A stretch of DNA of 64,000 nucleotides, from the NCBI RefSeq assembly GCF_001905825.1, contig NZ_LIVV01000003.1, forward strand, positions 726,956 through 790,955, given 5' to 3'. Made by a program: the position numbers and the translations under genes. Source of the DNA: Streptomyces sp. CB02009. GTDB taxonomy: Bacteria; Actinomycetota; Actinomycetes; Streptomycetales; Streptomycetaceae. Shown piece by piece: positions 1 through 10,624 of the stretch. The first letter of the stretch is position 1. Every line of letters starts with the position of its first letter. Under the pieces are notes generated by a model, which saw nothing but the letters and a program-made list of their open reading frames with translations, was not told the origin of the DNA and did not search any database.

Positions 1-3662
<3,662 letters not shown>

Positions 3663-3741
3663 GATGTTCCTGCTCCCCCCGTGAAGCACGATCAACGGCA
3701 CGGCCGACTCGGCGGCCCAGCCTGAGTCAATCTCGATTTGG

Positions 3742-3770
3742 ACCCTAGCATCGAGTGGGCACTCCGTAAA
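3742..3770 (-). promoter_or_regulatory. Candidate vegetative-type promoter of the PKS gene
   Basis: Read on the minus strand, TTTACG (3770-3765) is followed by a 17-nt spacer and TAGGGT (3747-3742). This fits the main-sigma pattern of streptomycetes and would put the transcript start near 3735, leaving a leader of about 70 nt before the ATG at 3662. The assignment is by motif and spacing only. Confidence 0.45.
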
Positions 3771-3911
3771 CCAAAGGCCAGACGCGCGAGTTGGTTCAGG
3801 AATCAATATGCCGGTAATACGGGGGGACCGGCATGGAGGACCCGTCTCGCGTAGCCGCGCAGTTAACCGCGCGGAAACAGCGCGTACCCGTGCGGCACAC
3901 GCTTTCTCGCC

Positions 3912-3951
3912 CCGGAAGGCTTATTCCGTCGCAGAACGACGGGCCTTCCGG
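3912..3951 (-). terminator. Candidate hairpin downstream of the sigma-factor operon
   Basis: Perfect 9-bp inverted repeat CCGGAAGGC / GCCTTCCGG with a 22-nt loop, about 95 nt beyond the stop of the minus-strand membrane protein gene. There is no T-run, as is usual in this group, and the loop is long, so function is uncertain. Confidence 0.3.
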
Positions 3952-4045
3952 TGGACCGTGCCTTCCGGCCCGGCGGCCTCACCCAGGTCGGCCGACAAGG
4001 ATGAGAACCAGCCGGACCGGAAGCCCGGAAACCCTGAACCAGGGG

Positions 4046-4396
4046 TCACGGGGATACCGGCGTGCCCGAGGCCTTCGCCGCCGGGTCCGCCTTGGTGAGG
4101 GTGCAGACGCCGTCCACGCACTGGCGCTCCAGCCGGCCGCGCGAGATCGTCTGAGCCAGGCCGACCATCCAGCAGGTGGGGCAGCCGCGGAAGGCGATCA
4201 GGGCGAGCGGGGCCGCGAGCAGCGTGGCCGGACCGGCGACGGGCACCATGGCGATCGAGCCGATGATCAGCCCGAAGCCGATGGCGCCGCGCGCCAGGTG
4301 GCGCGGAACGGACTTGCTGGCGAAGTTCATGTCGTTCGCCGGGGCCTTCGTGGTGACCCGGATCTGGTCGCCCTGCGCGGGCTTCACGATGTTCAC
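4046..4396 (-). CDS. Small membrane protein with a CPTCW motif, paired with an ECF sigma factor
   Basis: 116 residues. A hydrophobic stretch at about 36-69 should form one or two membrane segments and is followed at once by GCPTCW, a CxxC pair at the membrane edge. The C-terminal tail holds two more Cys in ERQCVDGVCTL. This loosely resembles small DUF2892-type inner-membrane proteins, but I do not recognise a characterised family. The GTG start at 4396 is chosen because GGAGGAGAG lies 8 nt upstream. It follows the sigma-factor gene by 38 nt on the same strand, so co-transcription is likely; a role as sensor or regulator of that sigma factor is inference only. Confidence 0.8.
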   Translation of the reverse strand: MNIVKPAQGDQIRVTTKAPANDMNFASKSVPRHLARGAIGFGLIIGSIAMVPVAGPATLLAAPLALIAFRGCPTCWMVGLAQTISRGRLERQCVDGVCTLTKADPAAKASGTPVSP

Positions 4397-4434
4397 GGTC
4401 GTGACTCTCCTCCGACGGGTGGTCGTTGGCTCGA

Positions 4435-5016
4435 TCAAGCCGCCTGGTCGGTGGCCTGCTCGGGTGCTTGGTCGATCGCTTCCAGTGACTGGCGCACGGT
4501 CGCGCGCGCTCGGTGCAGCCGGGACTTCATCGCGGCCGTGCTCAGACCGAGGGAATGAGCGACGGTCCTTCCGGGCAGGCCCTGGATGTCGCGCATGATC
4601 AGGACCTGCCGCTGGTCGCGGGGCAGCGCGCCGACCGCGGCCGCGATCCGCTCCACTTCCAGCCGGTGCAGTACCGCTTCCTCGGCGGACGGCTCCGCGG
4701 ACGCCTCCGGCTCGACCGGCGGCTCGTCGTTGCGGTGAACGAGGAAGCGCACCTGCCGGAGGCATTCGTTGCGGACGATCCGGAACATCCACGAGGCGAG
4801 CGCGCCGGTCGCCCGCAGGGTGCCGATCTTCCGGTAGAGGATGATCAGCGCCTCCTGCGCGGCGTCCTCGGCGTCCTGGGGCGAAGCGCACAGCGACTTG
4901 GCGAACTTGCGCACATGGGGCTGCGATTCCATGACGACGGTGGTGAGCGACGTGACGTCGCCGTCCTGAGCGGCCTTGATCAGCCGCTCGTCCGGCCAGG
5001 AGAAACGTGGGTTCAT
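4435..5016 (-). CDS. ECF-family RNA polymerase sigma factor
   Basis: 193 residues, normal length for a group 4 (ECF) sigma factor. Region 2 is at about 25-95 (core-binding stretch DAEDAAQEALIILYRKIG, then the promoter-melting segment ASWMFRIVRNECLRQVR). Region 4 is at about 125-180, with a helix-turn-helix in GRTVAHSLGLSTAAMKSRLHRAR. No anti-sigma factor with a recognisable zinc-finger or Asp23-type domain lies beside it. Its neighbours are the 28-residue membrane peptide upstream and the CPTCW membrane protein downstream, all on one strand. The ATG at 5016 has no clear Shine-Dalgarno sequence. It would redirect RNA polymerase in response to a signal that cannot be read from the sequence. Confidence 0.93.
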   Translation of the reverse strand: MNPRFSWPDERLIKAAQDGDVTSLTTVVMESQPHVRKFAKSLCASPQDAEDAAQEALIILYRKIGTLRATGALASWMFRIVRNECLRQVRFLVHRNDEPPVEPEASAEPSAEEAVLHRLEVERIAAAVGALPRDQRQVLIMRDIQGLPGRTVAHSLGLSTAAMKSRLHRARATVRQSLEAIDQAPEQATDQAA

Positions 5017-5058
5017 GTGCTACTCATACCCGGCGGGCTCCACGCGCGCGGACACTCG

Positions 5059-5145
5059 TCAGCTTCGGCTCTTGTAGCGCCGCATGAGGTGCCAGCTGCA
5101 CGCGCCCACGAGCAGGACTCCGATGACGACGAGGGCGGTGACCAT
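5059..5145 (-). CDS. 28-residue single-span membrane peptide
   Basis: A small gene that length cut-offs would miss. The peptide starts MVTALVVIGVLLVGAC and ends in the basic tail MRRYKSRS, so it is one hydrophobic span of about 15 residues with a positively charged C-terminus and one Cys near the membrane boundary. The ATG follows AGGAGG with 5 nt between, one of the best ribosome binding sites in the window. The sigma-factor gene begins 42 nt further on, on the same strand. Function unknown; a membrane-protein regulator or assembly peptide for the sigma-factor operon is possible. Confidence 0.62.
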   Translation of the reverse strand: MVTALVVIGVLLVGACSWHLMRRYKSRS

Positions 5146-5350
5146 GGTGTTCCTCCTGTTGTTCCGCCGGCGCGTTCGGCCGGTACACACATAAGAGACG
5201 GCGACCCCCCGAGAGGATTCAGCTCCGGCAGAAGTTTTTTCCGCCGTGCGTCGCCCGGGGGGCCGCCAGGGGGTCGTCGGGTGGCTCGCAGGAGTCAGCT
5301 GCCCGTGCGTCGTGCCAGGTCGGAGCCTTGCGCCGGGGTCCGGAGGAGGG

Positions 5351-5656
5351 CTACCAGGAGGACTTGGTGACGCCGGGAAGGAAGCCCGCGTGCGCCTGCT
5401 GCCGGGTGCGGACGCGGGAGAGCCCGAACCTCCGCAGGTAGCCGCGGGGCCGGCCGTCGACGCTGTCGCGGTTGCGGACCCGGGTGGCGCTGGCGTCGCG
5501 CGGCTGCCGGTCCAGTTCCTGCCGCGCGGCCAGACGCTGCTCCGCGGTCGACGACGCGCGCCGGAGGATCTCCGTCAACTCGGCCCGCCTGGCGGCGTAC
5601 CGCTCGACGGTCTCCTTGCGCCGCTCGTTCCGTGCGATCTTGCTCCGCTTCGCCAT
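5351..5656 (-). CDS. rpsN: 30S ribosomal protein S14, zinc-independent paralogue
   Basis: 101 residues of the long, C-minus form of S14. It starts MAKRSKIARNERRKETV and ends in the conserved RRFGLSRVRTRQQAHAGFLPGVTKSSW region. It contains no cysteine, so it lacks the zinc ribbon of the primary S14. Such paralogues replace zinc-binding ribosomal proteins when zinc is scarce and free that metal. The start overlaps the stop of rpmB (TGATG), showing translational coupling. The whole block 5351-7935 is the familiar streptomycete Zur-controlled ribosomal island. Confidence 0.95.
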   Translation of the reverse strand: MAKRSKIARNERRKETVERYAARRAELTEILRRASSTAEQRLAARQELDRQPRDASATRVRNRDSVDGRPRGYLRRFGLSRVRTRQQAHAGFLPGVTKSSW

Positions 5657-5892
5657 CAGACCTTCCCTCCACGCGCCCGGATCCGGGCCACGGCCGCCTC
5701 GATGCCGATCGAGTCCACCGTCCTGATCGCCCGCGCGCTCAGGGTCAGCCGGACGGTGCGGCCCTCGCCGGGCAGCCAGTAGCGCTTGTGCTGGATGTTC
5801 GGGTCGAAGCGGCGCGAGGTGCGCCGGTGGGAGTGGGAGATCGCGTTGCCGAAGCCGGGCTCGGCGCCGGTCAGCTGGCAGTGGGCGGACAT
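5656..5892 (-). CDS. rpmB: 50S ribosomal protein L28, zinc-independent paralogue
   Basis: 78 residues matching L28, including the GFGNAISHSHRRTSRRFDPNIQ segment and the typical LTLSARAIRTVDSIG C-terminal region. Only Cys5 remains of the Cys motifs used for zinc in the standard form, so this is a C-minus paralogue. It is first in a two-gene operon with rpsN and overlaps it by one base. It is transcribed away from rpmG across a 77-bp gap that holds a Zur-like palindrome. AGGCAGG lies upstream of the ATG. Confidence 0.95.
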   Translation of the reverse strand: MSAHCQLTGAEPGFGNAISHSHRRTSRRFDPNIQHKRYWLPGEGRTVRLTLSARAIRTVDSIGIEAAVARIRARGGKV

Positions 5893-5935
5893 GAGTGACC
5901 TGCCTCTCTCGGTGGCCGTCGCCGACCACCCTTTA

Positions 5936-5963
5936 TTGGAAATGAAAACCGTTGCCATATACT
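5936..5963. promoter_or_regulatory. Divergent promoter region with a Zur-like operator
   Basis: An imperfect palindrome ATGAAAACCGTTGCCAT (5942-5958) resembles the AT-rich Zur boxes of actinobacteria, which follow the TGAAAAT-N-ATTTTCA pattern. It lies between a -35-like TTGGAA (5936-5941) and a -10-like TATACT (5958-5963) for rpmG, with a 16-nt spacer. A bound repressor would cover this promoter. The distance from TATACT to the rpmG ATG (5970) is only 6 nt, which predicts a leaderless mRNA. Confidence 0.6.
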
Positions 5964-5969
5964 AGCCTC

Positions 5970-6134
5970 ATGGCACGCAACGAACTCCGCCCCGTCATCA
6001 AGCTCCGCTCCACCGCGGGCACCGGCTTCACCTACGTCACCCGCAAGAACCGTCGCAACGACCCCGACCGGCTGGTGCTGCGCAAGTACGACCCGACGGC
6101 CCGCCGTCACGTCGACTTCCGCGAAGAGCGCTGA
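5970..6134 (+). CDS. rpmG: 50S ribosomal protein L33, zinc-independent paralogue
   Basis: 54 residues of L33: N-terminal ARNELRPVIKLRSTAGTGFTYVTRKNRRNDPDRL and C-terminal KYDPTARRHVDFREER. There is no cysteine, so the zinc-binding pairs of ordinary L33 are missing. It is the first gene of the rightward zinc-starvation operon (rpmG, rpmE, CobW-like gene, rpsR). The ATG probably coincides with the transcript start because a TATACT box ends 6 nt before it and no Shine-Dalgarno site is present. Confidence 0.95.
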   Translation: MARNELRPVIKLRSTAGTGFTYVTRKNRRNDPDRLVLRKYDPTARRHVDFREER

Positions 6135-6217
6135 GCGCACTCCGCCGTACAGAGCGGCCATCACCCGCTCGCACCCGCTCATACCCGCACGCAGCCGCAC
6201 AGAAGGAAGGTCCTGCC

Positions 6218-6463
6218 ATGAAGCCCGGCATCCACCCCGCCTACGGCCCCGTCGTCTTCCGCGACACCGCCTCGGGCTCCGCGTTCCTGACGCGCTCCAC
6301 CCTCACCAGCGAGAAGACGATCGAATGGGAGGACGGGCGGACGTACCCCGTCGTCGACGTCGAGATCTCCTCGGTCAGCCACCCCTTCTACACGGGCACC
6401 GCCCGTGTGATGGACACCGCCGGACGCGTCGAGCGCTTCGAGCGCCGCTACGGGGCCCGCTGA
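6218..6463 (+). CDS. rpmE2: 50S ribosomal protein L31 type B
   Basis: 81 residues of type B L31: MKPGIHPAYGPVVFRDTASG, then the longer type B body with SVSHPFYTG and a C-terminal RFERRYG. It lacks the CxxC motifs of type A L31 and has no cysteine, so it does not bind zinc. AGAAGGAAGG stands before the ATG. Its stop overlaps the start of the next gene (TGATG), so the two are probably translationally coupled. In the related Bacillus system type B L31 displaces the zinc-containing protein from ribosomes. Confidence 0.95.
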   Translation: MKPGIHPAYGPVVFRDTASGSAFLTRSTLTSEKTIEWEDGRTYPVVDVEISSVSHPFYTGTARVMDTAGRVERFERRYGAR

Positions 6464-7623
6464 TGCCGCGGGATTCCCGGCTGCCCGTCGTGATCGTCGC
6501 CGGGATCCACTCGGACGCCCGCAAGGAGGTCGTCGACCGCCTCCTGCGGGCCGTCCCCGGCAGCGTCGCCCTCCACCATGACCTGACGGACGCGCCGGGC
6601 GGCACGGTGCGCCGCCTCGTCCGCGACGCGCACGGACTCCTGTCCGAGGACGGGACGCCCCTCGTCAACGACTGCGCGTGCTGCGCGCTGCGCGAGGACC
6701 TCGTACCGGAACTGGAACGCCTGGCCGGCGCCGGCCTCACCCGGCTCGCCGTGGTCGAACTCTGGGACTCCGTCGAGCCCAGGACGATGGCCGAGGTCGT
6801 CGCCGCCCACGCCGGGGACGGCCTGGCCCTCACCAACGTGATCACCGCGGTGGACCCGGCCCTCGTGCTGCCGTACCTCGGCAACGGCGACGACCTGGCC
6901 GACGTCGGCCTGGCCGCCGCCCCCACCGACCGGCGCACCGTCGGCGACACGTTCGCCCGTCAGCTGGAGTACGCGCCCGTCCTCGCGCTCGTCGACTCGG
7001 AGGCGGCCGACGACGAGGACCGTGCGCTGCTCGCCCAGTTGCATCCCACCGCACGCCGGGTGGCGGCCGGCTCGGGCGAGCTGGCCGAGGCCGCCTTCGC
7101 GGCCCACGCCCGCTTCGACGTCGAGGCCGCCGCGGCGGCGCAGCATCCCGCGTGCGCGCTGCTGCCGCAGGACGCGGACGACGCCGGTGTCACGACACTC
7201 GTCTGGCACCGCCGACGCCCCTTCCACCCCGAGCGCCTGTACGCGGCGCTGGAGGACCTGTGCTGCGCCGCCGCGCGCAGCCGCGGCCGGTTCTGGCTGG
7301 CCGACCGTCCCGACACCCTGCTGGCCTGGGACGCCGCGGGCGGTGCGCTGTGCGTCGAGAGCGCCGGTCCCTGGCTCGCGTCCCTGCCGGACGCCGCCTG
7401 GGAGCTGGTCCCGCCGATGCGCCGGGCCGCGGCAGCCCTGGACTGGCACCCCGAGCACGGCGACTGCTGCCAGCACCTCGTCTTCACCTCGCCGGGCCTC
7501 GATCGCGACGGACTGGAACGTCTCCTCGAGTCCTGCCTGCTCACGGACGAGGAGTACGCGGCGGGGCCGGACGGCTGGCGGCACCTGCCCGCCGCCTTCG
7601 ACTCCCTCCTCGACGCCGCCTGA
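6463..7623 (+). CDS. CobW/COG0523-like protein lacking a P-loop, in the zinc island
   Basis: 386 residues. The overall layout is that of COG0523 (CobW) metal chaperones: NDCACCALRED at 70-79 corresponds to the metal-binding CxCC motif, and a CobW C-terminal domain ends with GDCCQHLVF. The N-terminal segment where other members have the GTP-binding GxxGxGKT reads AGIHSDARKEVV, so the Walker A lysine and threonine are gone. The C-terminal domain has an extra Cys pair (Cys335, Cys336) and several His. The gene starts inside the stop of rpmE2, within the zinc-starvation operon, so a role in zinc handling is likely, but GTPase-driven transfer is not supported. A zinc store, sensor or scaffold is possible. 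Confidence 0.82.
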   Translation: MPRDSRLPVVIVAGIHSDARKEVVDRLLRAVPGSVALHHDLTDAPGGTVRRLVRDAHGLLSEDGTPLVNDCACCALREDLVPELERLAGAGLTRLAVVELWDSVEPRTMAEVVAAHAGDGLALTNVITAVDPALVLPYLGNGDDLADVGLAAAPTDRRTVGDTFARQLEYAPVLALVDSEAADDEDRALLAQLHPTARRVAAGSGELAEAAFAAHARFDVEAAAAAQHPACALLPQDADDAGVTTLVWHRRRPFHPERLYAALEDLCCAAARSRGRFWLADRPDTLLAWDAAGGALCVESAGPWLASLPDAAWELVPPMRRAAAALDWHPEHGDCCQHLVFTSPGLDRDGLERLLESCLLTDEEYAAGPDGWRHLPAAFDSLLDAA

Positions 7624-7698
7624 CCCTGCGCCGCCTGACCCTGAACCGACCGACCTGCCCCCCCGACCTGAACCGCCCGACCCGGAAGGACACCCCCC

Positions 7699-7935
7699 AT
7701 GGCCCGCCGCCAGGAACCCCGCAAGCCGCTGAAGTCCCGGCCCAATCCGCTCGAGGCCGCCGGGATCACGTACATCGACTACAAGGACACCGACCTGCTC
7801 CGGACGTTCGTCTCGGACCGCGGCAAGATCCGCAGCCGCCGCGTCACCCGGGTCACCGCCCAGCAGCAGCGGCAGCTCGCCGCCGCCGTCAAGAACGCCC
7901 GGGAGATGGCCCTGCTGCCGTACGCCGGCCGGTGA
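7699..7935 (+). CDS. rpsR: 30S ribosomal protein S18, zinc-independent paralogue
   Basis: 78 residues of S18: the core ITYIDYKDTDLLRTFVSDRGKIRSRRVTRVTAQQQRQL and KNAREMALLPY are clear. It has no cysteine. Many actinobacteria keep a second, Cys-free S18 in the Zur regulon. GGAAGGA lies 7 nt before the ATG. It is the last gene of the rightward island, 75 bp after the CobW-like gene, and is followed by a long purine-rich tract. Confidence 0.95.
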   Translation: MARRQEPRKPLKSRPNPLEAAGITYIDYKDTDLLRTFVSDRGKIRSRRVTRVTAQQQRQLAAAVKNAREMALLPYAGR

Positions 7936-7940
7936 GATCC

Positions 7941-7979
7941 GGGAGGGGAGCCGGGAGGGAGAGGGGGGTCGGGGAGGGG
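7941..7979 (+). other. G-rich tract with G-quadruplex potential
   Basis: At least six runs of three or more G within 39 nt, separated by 1-4 nt (for example GGGAGGGG and GGGGAGGGG), starting 6 nt after the rpsR stop. Loops are very short, which favours quadruplex folding on the plus strand or in the transcript. It could act in 3' end formation of the zinc-island mRNA; this is inference. Nothing else is seen from here to 8158. Confidence 0.45.
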
Positions 7980-8158
7980 CAGAAGAGGGGAGCCCGTCCG
8001 CCGGTACGGCTCGTGGAGCGCCCGATGGTCACGTTCCGTCATCCCTCTGCTCCATTCGGCAGGCGCCGTTCATGCCCCGCAGTGAGTACGGCCCCCGACC
8101 GGATCAACCCCGGAGGCCGTGCGTGGTGCTCCGACCAGGGGGAACAGAGACTCGCGGC

Positions 8159-10405
8159 ATGACATCCGCCACTCATCGGCGCCCGGCGCGCCCTCGGAGA
8201 CGTACCGCCGCCCTCGGGCTCGCGTACGCCGTGTCCCTCGTCGCGGTCCCCGCGCTCATGCTCGGTCCGAGCGCGTCCGTCGCGCTCGCGGCCCCCCTCC
8301 CCGGAGGCCTCGGCCCCTGCGTCCCCGGGGACTGCCCGGACGAGTTCCCCGAGATCGACAACGGCGCCATCGCCGGACGCGACGCCGCGATCAACATCTT
8401 CGTCGGCGACGACTTCCTCGTTCGGGGGCGCGCGGCCGAGGCCGAGGGGCGGGTCGTGGTCCTGGACGACTTCGACCAGAACAAGGACGCGGCCGCCGGC
8501 GGTACGTACAACCTCGGCATCGTCGGCGTCGGATCCCGCGTCCCGCCGCCCGACGGCTCGGACTTCCTCACCACCGGCGGAGGCGTCACCGTCGCCACGG
8601 GCCAGACCCTCGACACGAAGGGCGGCATCGTGGCGGAGCAGGGCATCGTCCGTCACGCGGGCCCCGTCTCGGGCACGGTGACCGGCACCCTGGTCGAGGA
8701 CGCGAACGCCGTCGCGCCGTACGCCGGACTGCGCGACCAGCTCACCGCCGCGAGCCAGTGCTACGCCCGGGTCGACGGCCGGCCGAGGACGCCCACCGGC
8801 ACGGCGGTGCACCAGAGCGGCCAGACGCTCTTCACCGGTGACGGGACCTCTGCGCTCCAGGTGTTCAACGTCGACTTCGACATGCAGAGCCCGACCGGCG
8901 GCCAGGAGGGGATCGTCTTCGCGAACATCCCCGACACCGCGACGGTCCTCGTCAACGTCACGGGCGACGCCCGGAAGCTCACCACCTACAGCGGCGGCAT
9001 CGACGACGACACCGACCCGCTCAACTCCTACCGCGAGCGCCTGCTCTGGAACTTCCCGGACGCCACCACGGTGGACCTCGCCGGCACCGGACAGTTCCAG
9101 GGCAGCTTCCTCATCGGCAACCAGGCGTCGAGCACGACCGTCACCCTGCCCGGCATCAACGGCCGCTTCTTCACCACGGGTTCCCTCACCCACACCAGCG
9201 CGGCATCGGGCGGCGGCGGCCAGGAGTTCCACGCCTACCCGTTCAACGGCGACCTTCCGAACTGCGACGGGACCAACACGGTCACCGGCGAGGTGCGGGT
9301 CCTGAAGACGGACGCGGCGTCCGGCGCGGTGCTCCCGGGCGCGACCTTCCAGCTGTGGGAGGAGACGAACGGCGTTCCGGGTCTGCAGACGACCGGAGCG
9401 GACCCCGACACCTCGGTCGGCGCGCCCTGCACGACGGGTGCGGACGGCGTGTGCGAGCGCACGGTGGAGACGGGGACGTACTACTGGCAGGAGACGGACG
9501 CCCCTGACGGGTACGACCTGCCGGCCCAGCCCGTGTTCGGCCCCCTGGTGCTGACCGAGGACAACGCGGAGGCGGGGGTCCAGGTCACCGCTTCCAACAC
9601 GCGTACCACGGCGACGACCGGCGAGGTGCGGGTCCTGAAGACGGACGCGGCGTCCGGCGCGGTGCTCCCGGGCGCGACCTTCCAGCTGTGGGAGGAGACC
9701 AACGGCGTGCCCGGACTGCAGACCTCCGGGACGAACACCGACACGCAGGTGGGAGCCGCGTGCACGACGGGCGCGGACGGCGTGTGCGAGCGGACGGTGG
9801 AGACGGGGACGTACTACTGGCGGGAGACCGATGCCCCTGACGGGTACGACCTGCCGGCCCAGCCCGTGTTCGGCCCCCTGGTGCTGACCGAGGCCAACGC
9901 GGCGGCGGGCGTGTCCGTCACCGCGGCCAACAGCCGCACGCCGGTGGAGCCCGGCACCGGCTCGGTCCGGCTGCTCAAGTCCGACGCGGACAGCGGCCTG
10001 CCGCTGCGCGGCGCGACCTTCGAGCTGTGGGAGGAGACCAACGGGACCACCGGTCTGCAGACGGGCGGCACCGACCCCGACACCCGCGTCGGGACGCCCT
10101 GCACCACGACCGCGGCGGGGCTCTGCTCCTTCGGCGAGCTGGACAACGGCTCGTACTACCTGAGGGAGACCGCCGTCCCCGACGGCTACGTGCTGCCCGC
10201 CGACCCGGTCACGGGCCCCTACGTCATCGACGACGACCACAAGCTCGTGGTGGCCCGGCTGGACAACAGCCGAGCCGACGACCCCTGTGAGCACGGGGGC
10301 TACGGCGACGAAGGGTACGGCGACGAGGGCTACGGCGAGCAGGGATACGGCGACTCGGGCTACGGCTCGTGCCGTCGCGGCATGAGCCGCACCGGCACCG
10401 CCTGA
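8159..10405 (+). CDS. Secreted choice-of-anchor A / SpaA-repeat surface protein
   Basis: 748 residues. A twin-arginine-free signal peptide (Arg-rich start, hydrophobic 17-45, cleavage near VALAA) leads to a choice-of-anchor A domain (~60-370; begins IAGRDAAINIFVGDDFLV, includes QFQGSFLIGNQASS). Three SpaA/Cna-B-like beta-sandwich repeats follow at about 377-487, 488-600 and 601-705, each with LPGATFQLWEETNG or a variant and ending in a P-DGY-LPA strand. The tail is a Gly-Tyr-rich GYGDEGYG series with an RRGMSRTGTA end. There is no LPXTG signal or final membrane span, so it is probably released or held non-covalently. Spore-coat or aerial surface roles are guesses. ATG 8159 is chosen because it gives a proper signal peptide. 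Confidence 0.85.
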   Translation: MTSATHRRPARPRRRTAALGLAYAVSLVAVPALMLGPSASVALAAPLPGGLGPCVPGDCPDEFPEIDNGAIAGRDAAINIFVGDDFLVRGRAAEAEGRVVVLDDFDQNKDAAAGGTYNLGIVGVGSRVPPPDGSDFLTTGGGVTVATGQTLDTKGGIVAEQGIVRHAGPVSGTVTGTLVEDANAVAPYAGLRDQLTAASQCYARVDGRPRTPTGTAVHQSGQTLFTGDGTSALQVFNVDFDMQSPTGGQEGIVFANIPDTATVLVNVTGDARKLTTYSGGIDDDTDPLNSYRERLLWNFPDATTVDLAGTGQFQGSFLIGNQASSTTVTLPGINGRFFTTGSLTHTSAASGGGGQEFHAYPFNGDLPNCDGTNTVTGEVRVLKTDAASGAVLPGATFQLWEETNGVPGLQTTGADPDTSVGAPCTTGADGVCERTVETGTYYWQETDAPDGYDLPAQPVFGPLVLTEDNAEAGVQVTASNTRTTATTGEVRVLKTDAASGAVLPGATFQLWEETNGVPGLQTSGTNTDTQVGAACTTGADGVCERTVETGTYYWRETDAPDGYDLPAQPVFGPLVLTEANAAAGVSVTAANSRTPVEPGTGSVRLLKSDADSGLPLRGATFELWEETNGTTGLQTGGTDPDTRVGTPCTTTAAGLCSFGELDNGSYYLRETAVPDGYVLPADPVTGPYVIDDDHKLVVARLDNSRADDPCEHGGYGDEGYGDEGYGEQGYGDSGYGSCRRGMSRTGTA

Positions 10406-10447
10406 GTACCGACGAGGCGCACCGGCACCCCCTGAGTGCCGACGAGC
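10388..10447 (+). repeat. Two 30-bp tandem copies spanning the stop codon of the SpaA-repeat gene
   Basis: Copies 10388-10417 and 10418-10447 agree at 27 of 30 positions and each contains CCTGAGT, so the TGA stop (10403-10405) is repeated at 10433-10435 in the same frame. It looks like a recent slippage duplication of the gene end. The next feature is a hairpin. Confidence 0.75.
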
Positions 10448-10450
10448 CGA

Positions 10451-10486
10451 GCCGCGCCCACCGTCCCGAGTGACGGTGGGCGCGGC
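10451..10486 (+). terminator. Strong hairpin terminator after the SpaA-repeat gene
   Basis: A perfect 15-bp GC-rich stem (GCCGCGCCCACCGTC and its complement) with the 6-nt loop CCGAGT, 45 nt past the stop. There is no U-tract, as is common for streptomycete terminators. From here to 10624 I see no gene. Confidence 0.7.
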
Positions 10487-10624
10487 GCTGCGTGCGGGCG
10501 CTCCTCCGCGTGTGCGGGGCGGGCAGGCAGGGCGCACGAGGGTGTCCTCACCCGTTCGTCCCGCCCTGCGTGGCCCGAACCGTGCGCGCGGGATTGGCTG
10601 GGCGCACATCGCGAGGAGGCACCC

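Larger units (their letters stand above)
3663..4045. other. Intergenic region at the right border of the PKS cluster
   Basis: About 380 bp without a convincing gene. It is less GC-rich than its surroundings near the PKS start and carries the PKS promoter candidate and a hairpin at 3912-3951. Open frames crossing it lack Shine-Dalgarno sites and encode low-complexity Arg/Pro-rich peptides, so I do not call them. Confidence 0.6.

Noticed and set aside
3808..4098. 96-codon plus-strand frame in the PKS upstream gap
   Set aside because: No ribosome binding site, Arg/Pro/Ser-rich composition and no similarity to known domains.
6463..7623. Ordinary GTP-dependent CobW zinc metallochaperone
   Set aside because: The P-loop residues needed for GTP binding are absent, so only the family, not the GTPase role, is supported.
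8159..10405. Sortase-anchored pilin-like protein
   Set aside because: SpaA-type repeats are present but there is no LPXTG, no C-terminal hydrophobic span and no sortase gene nearby.
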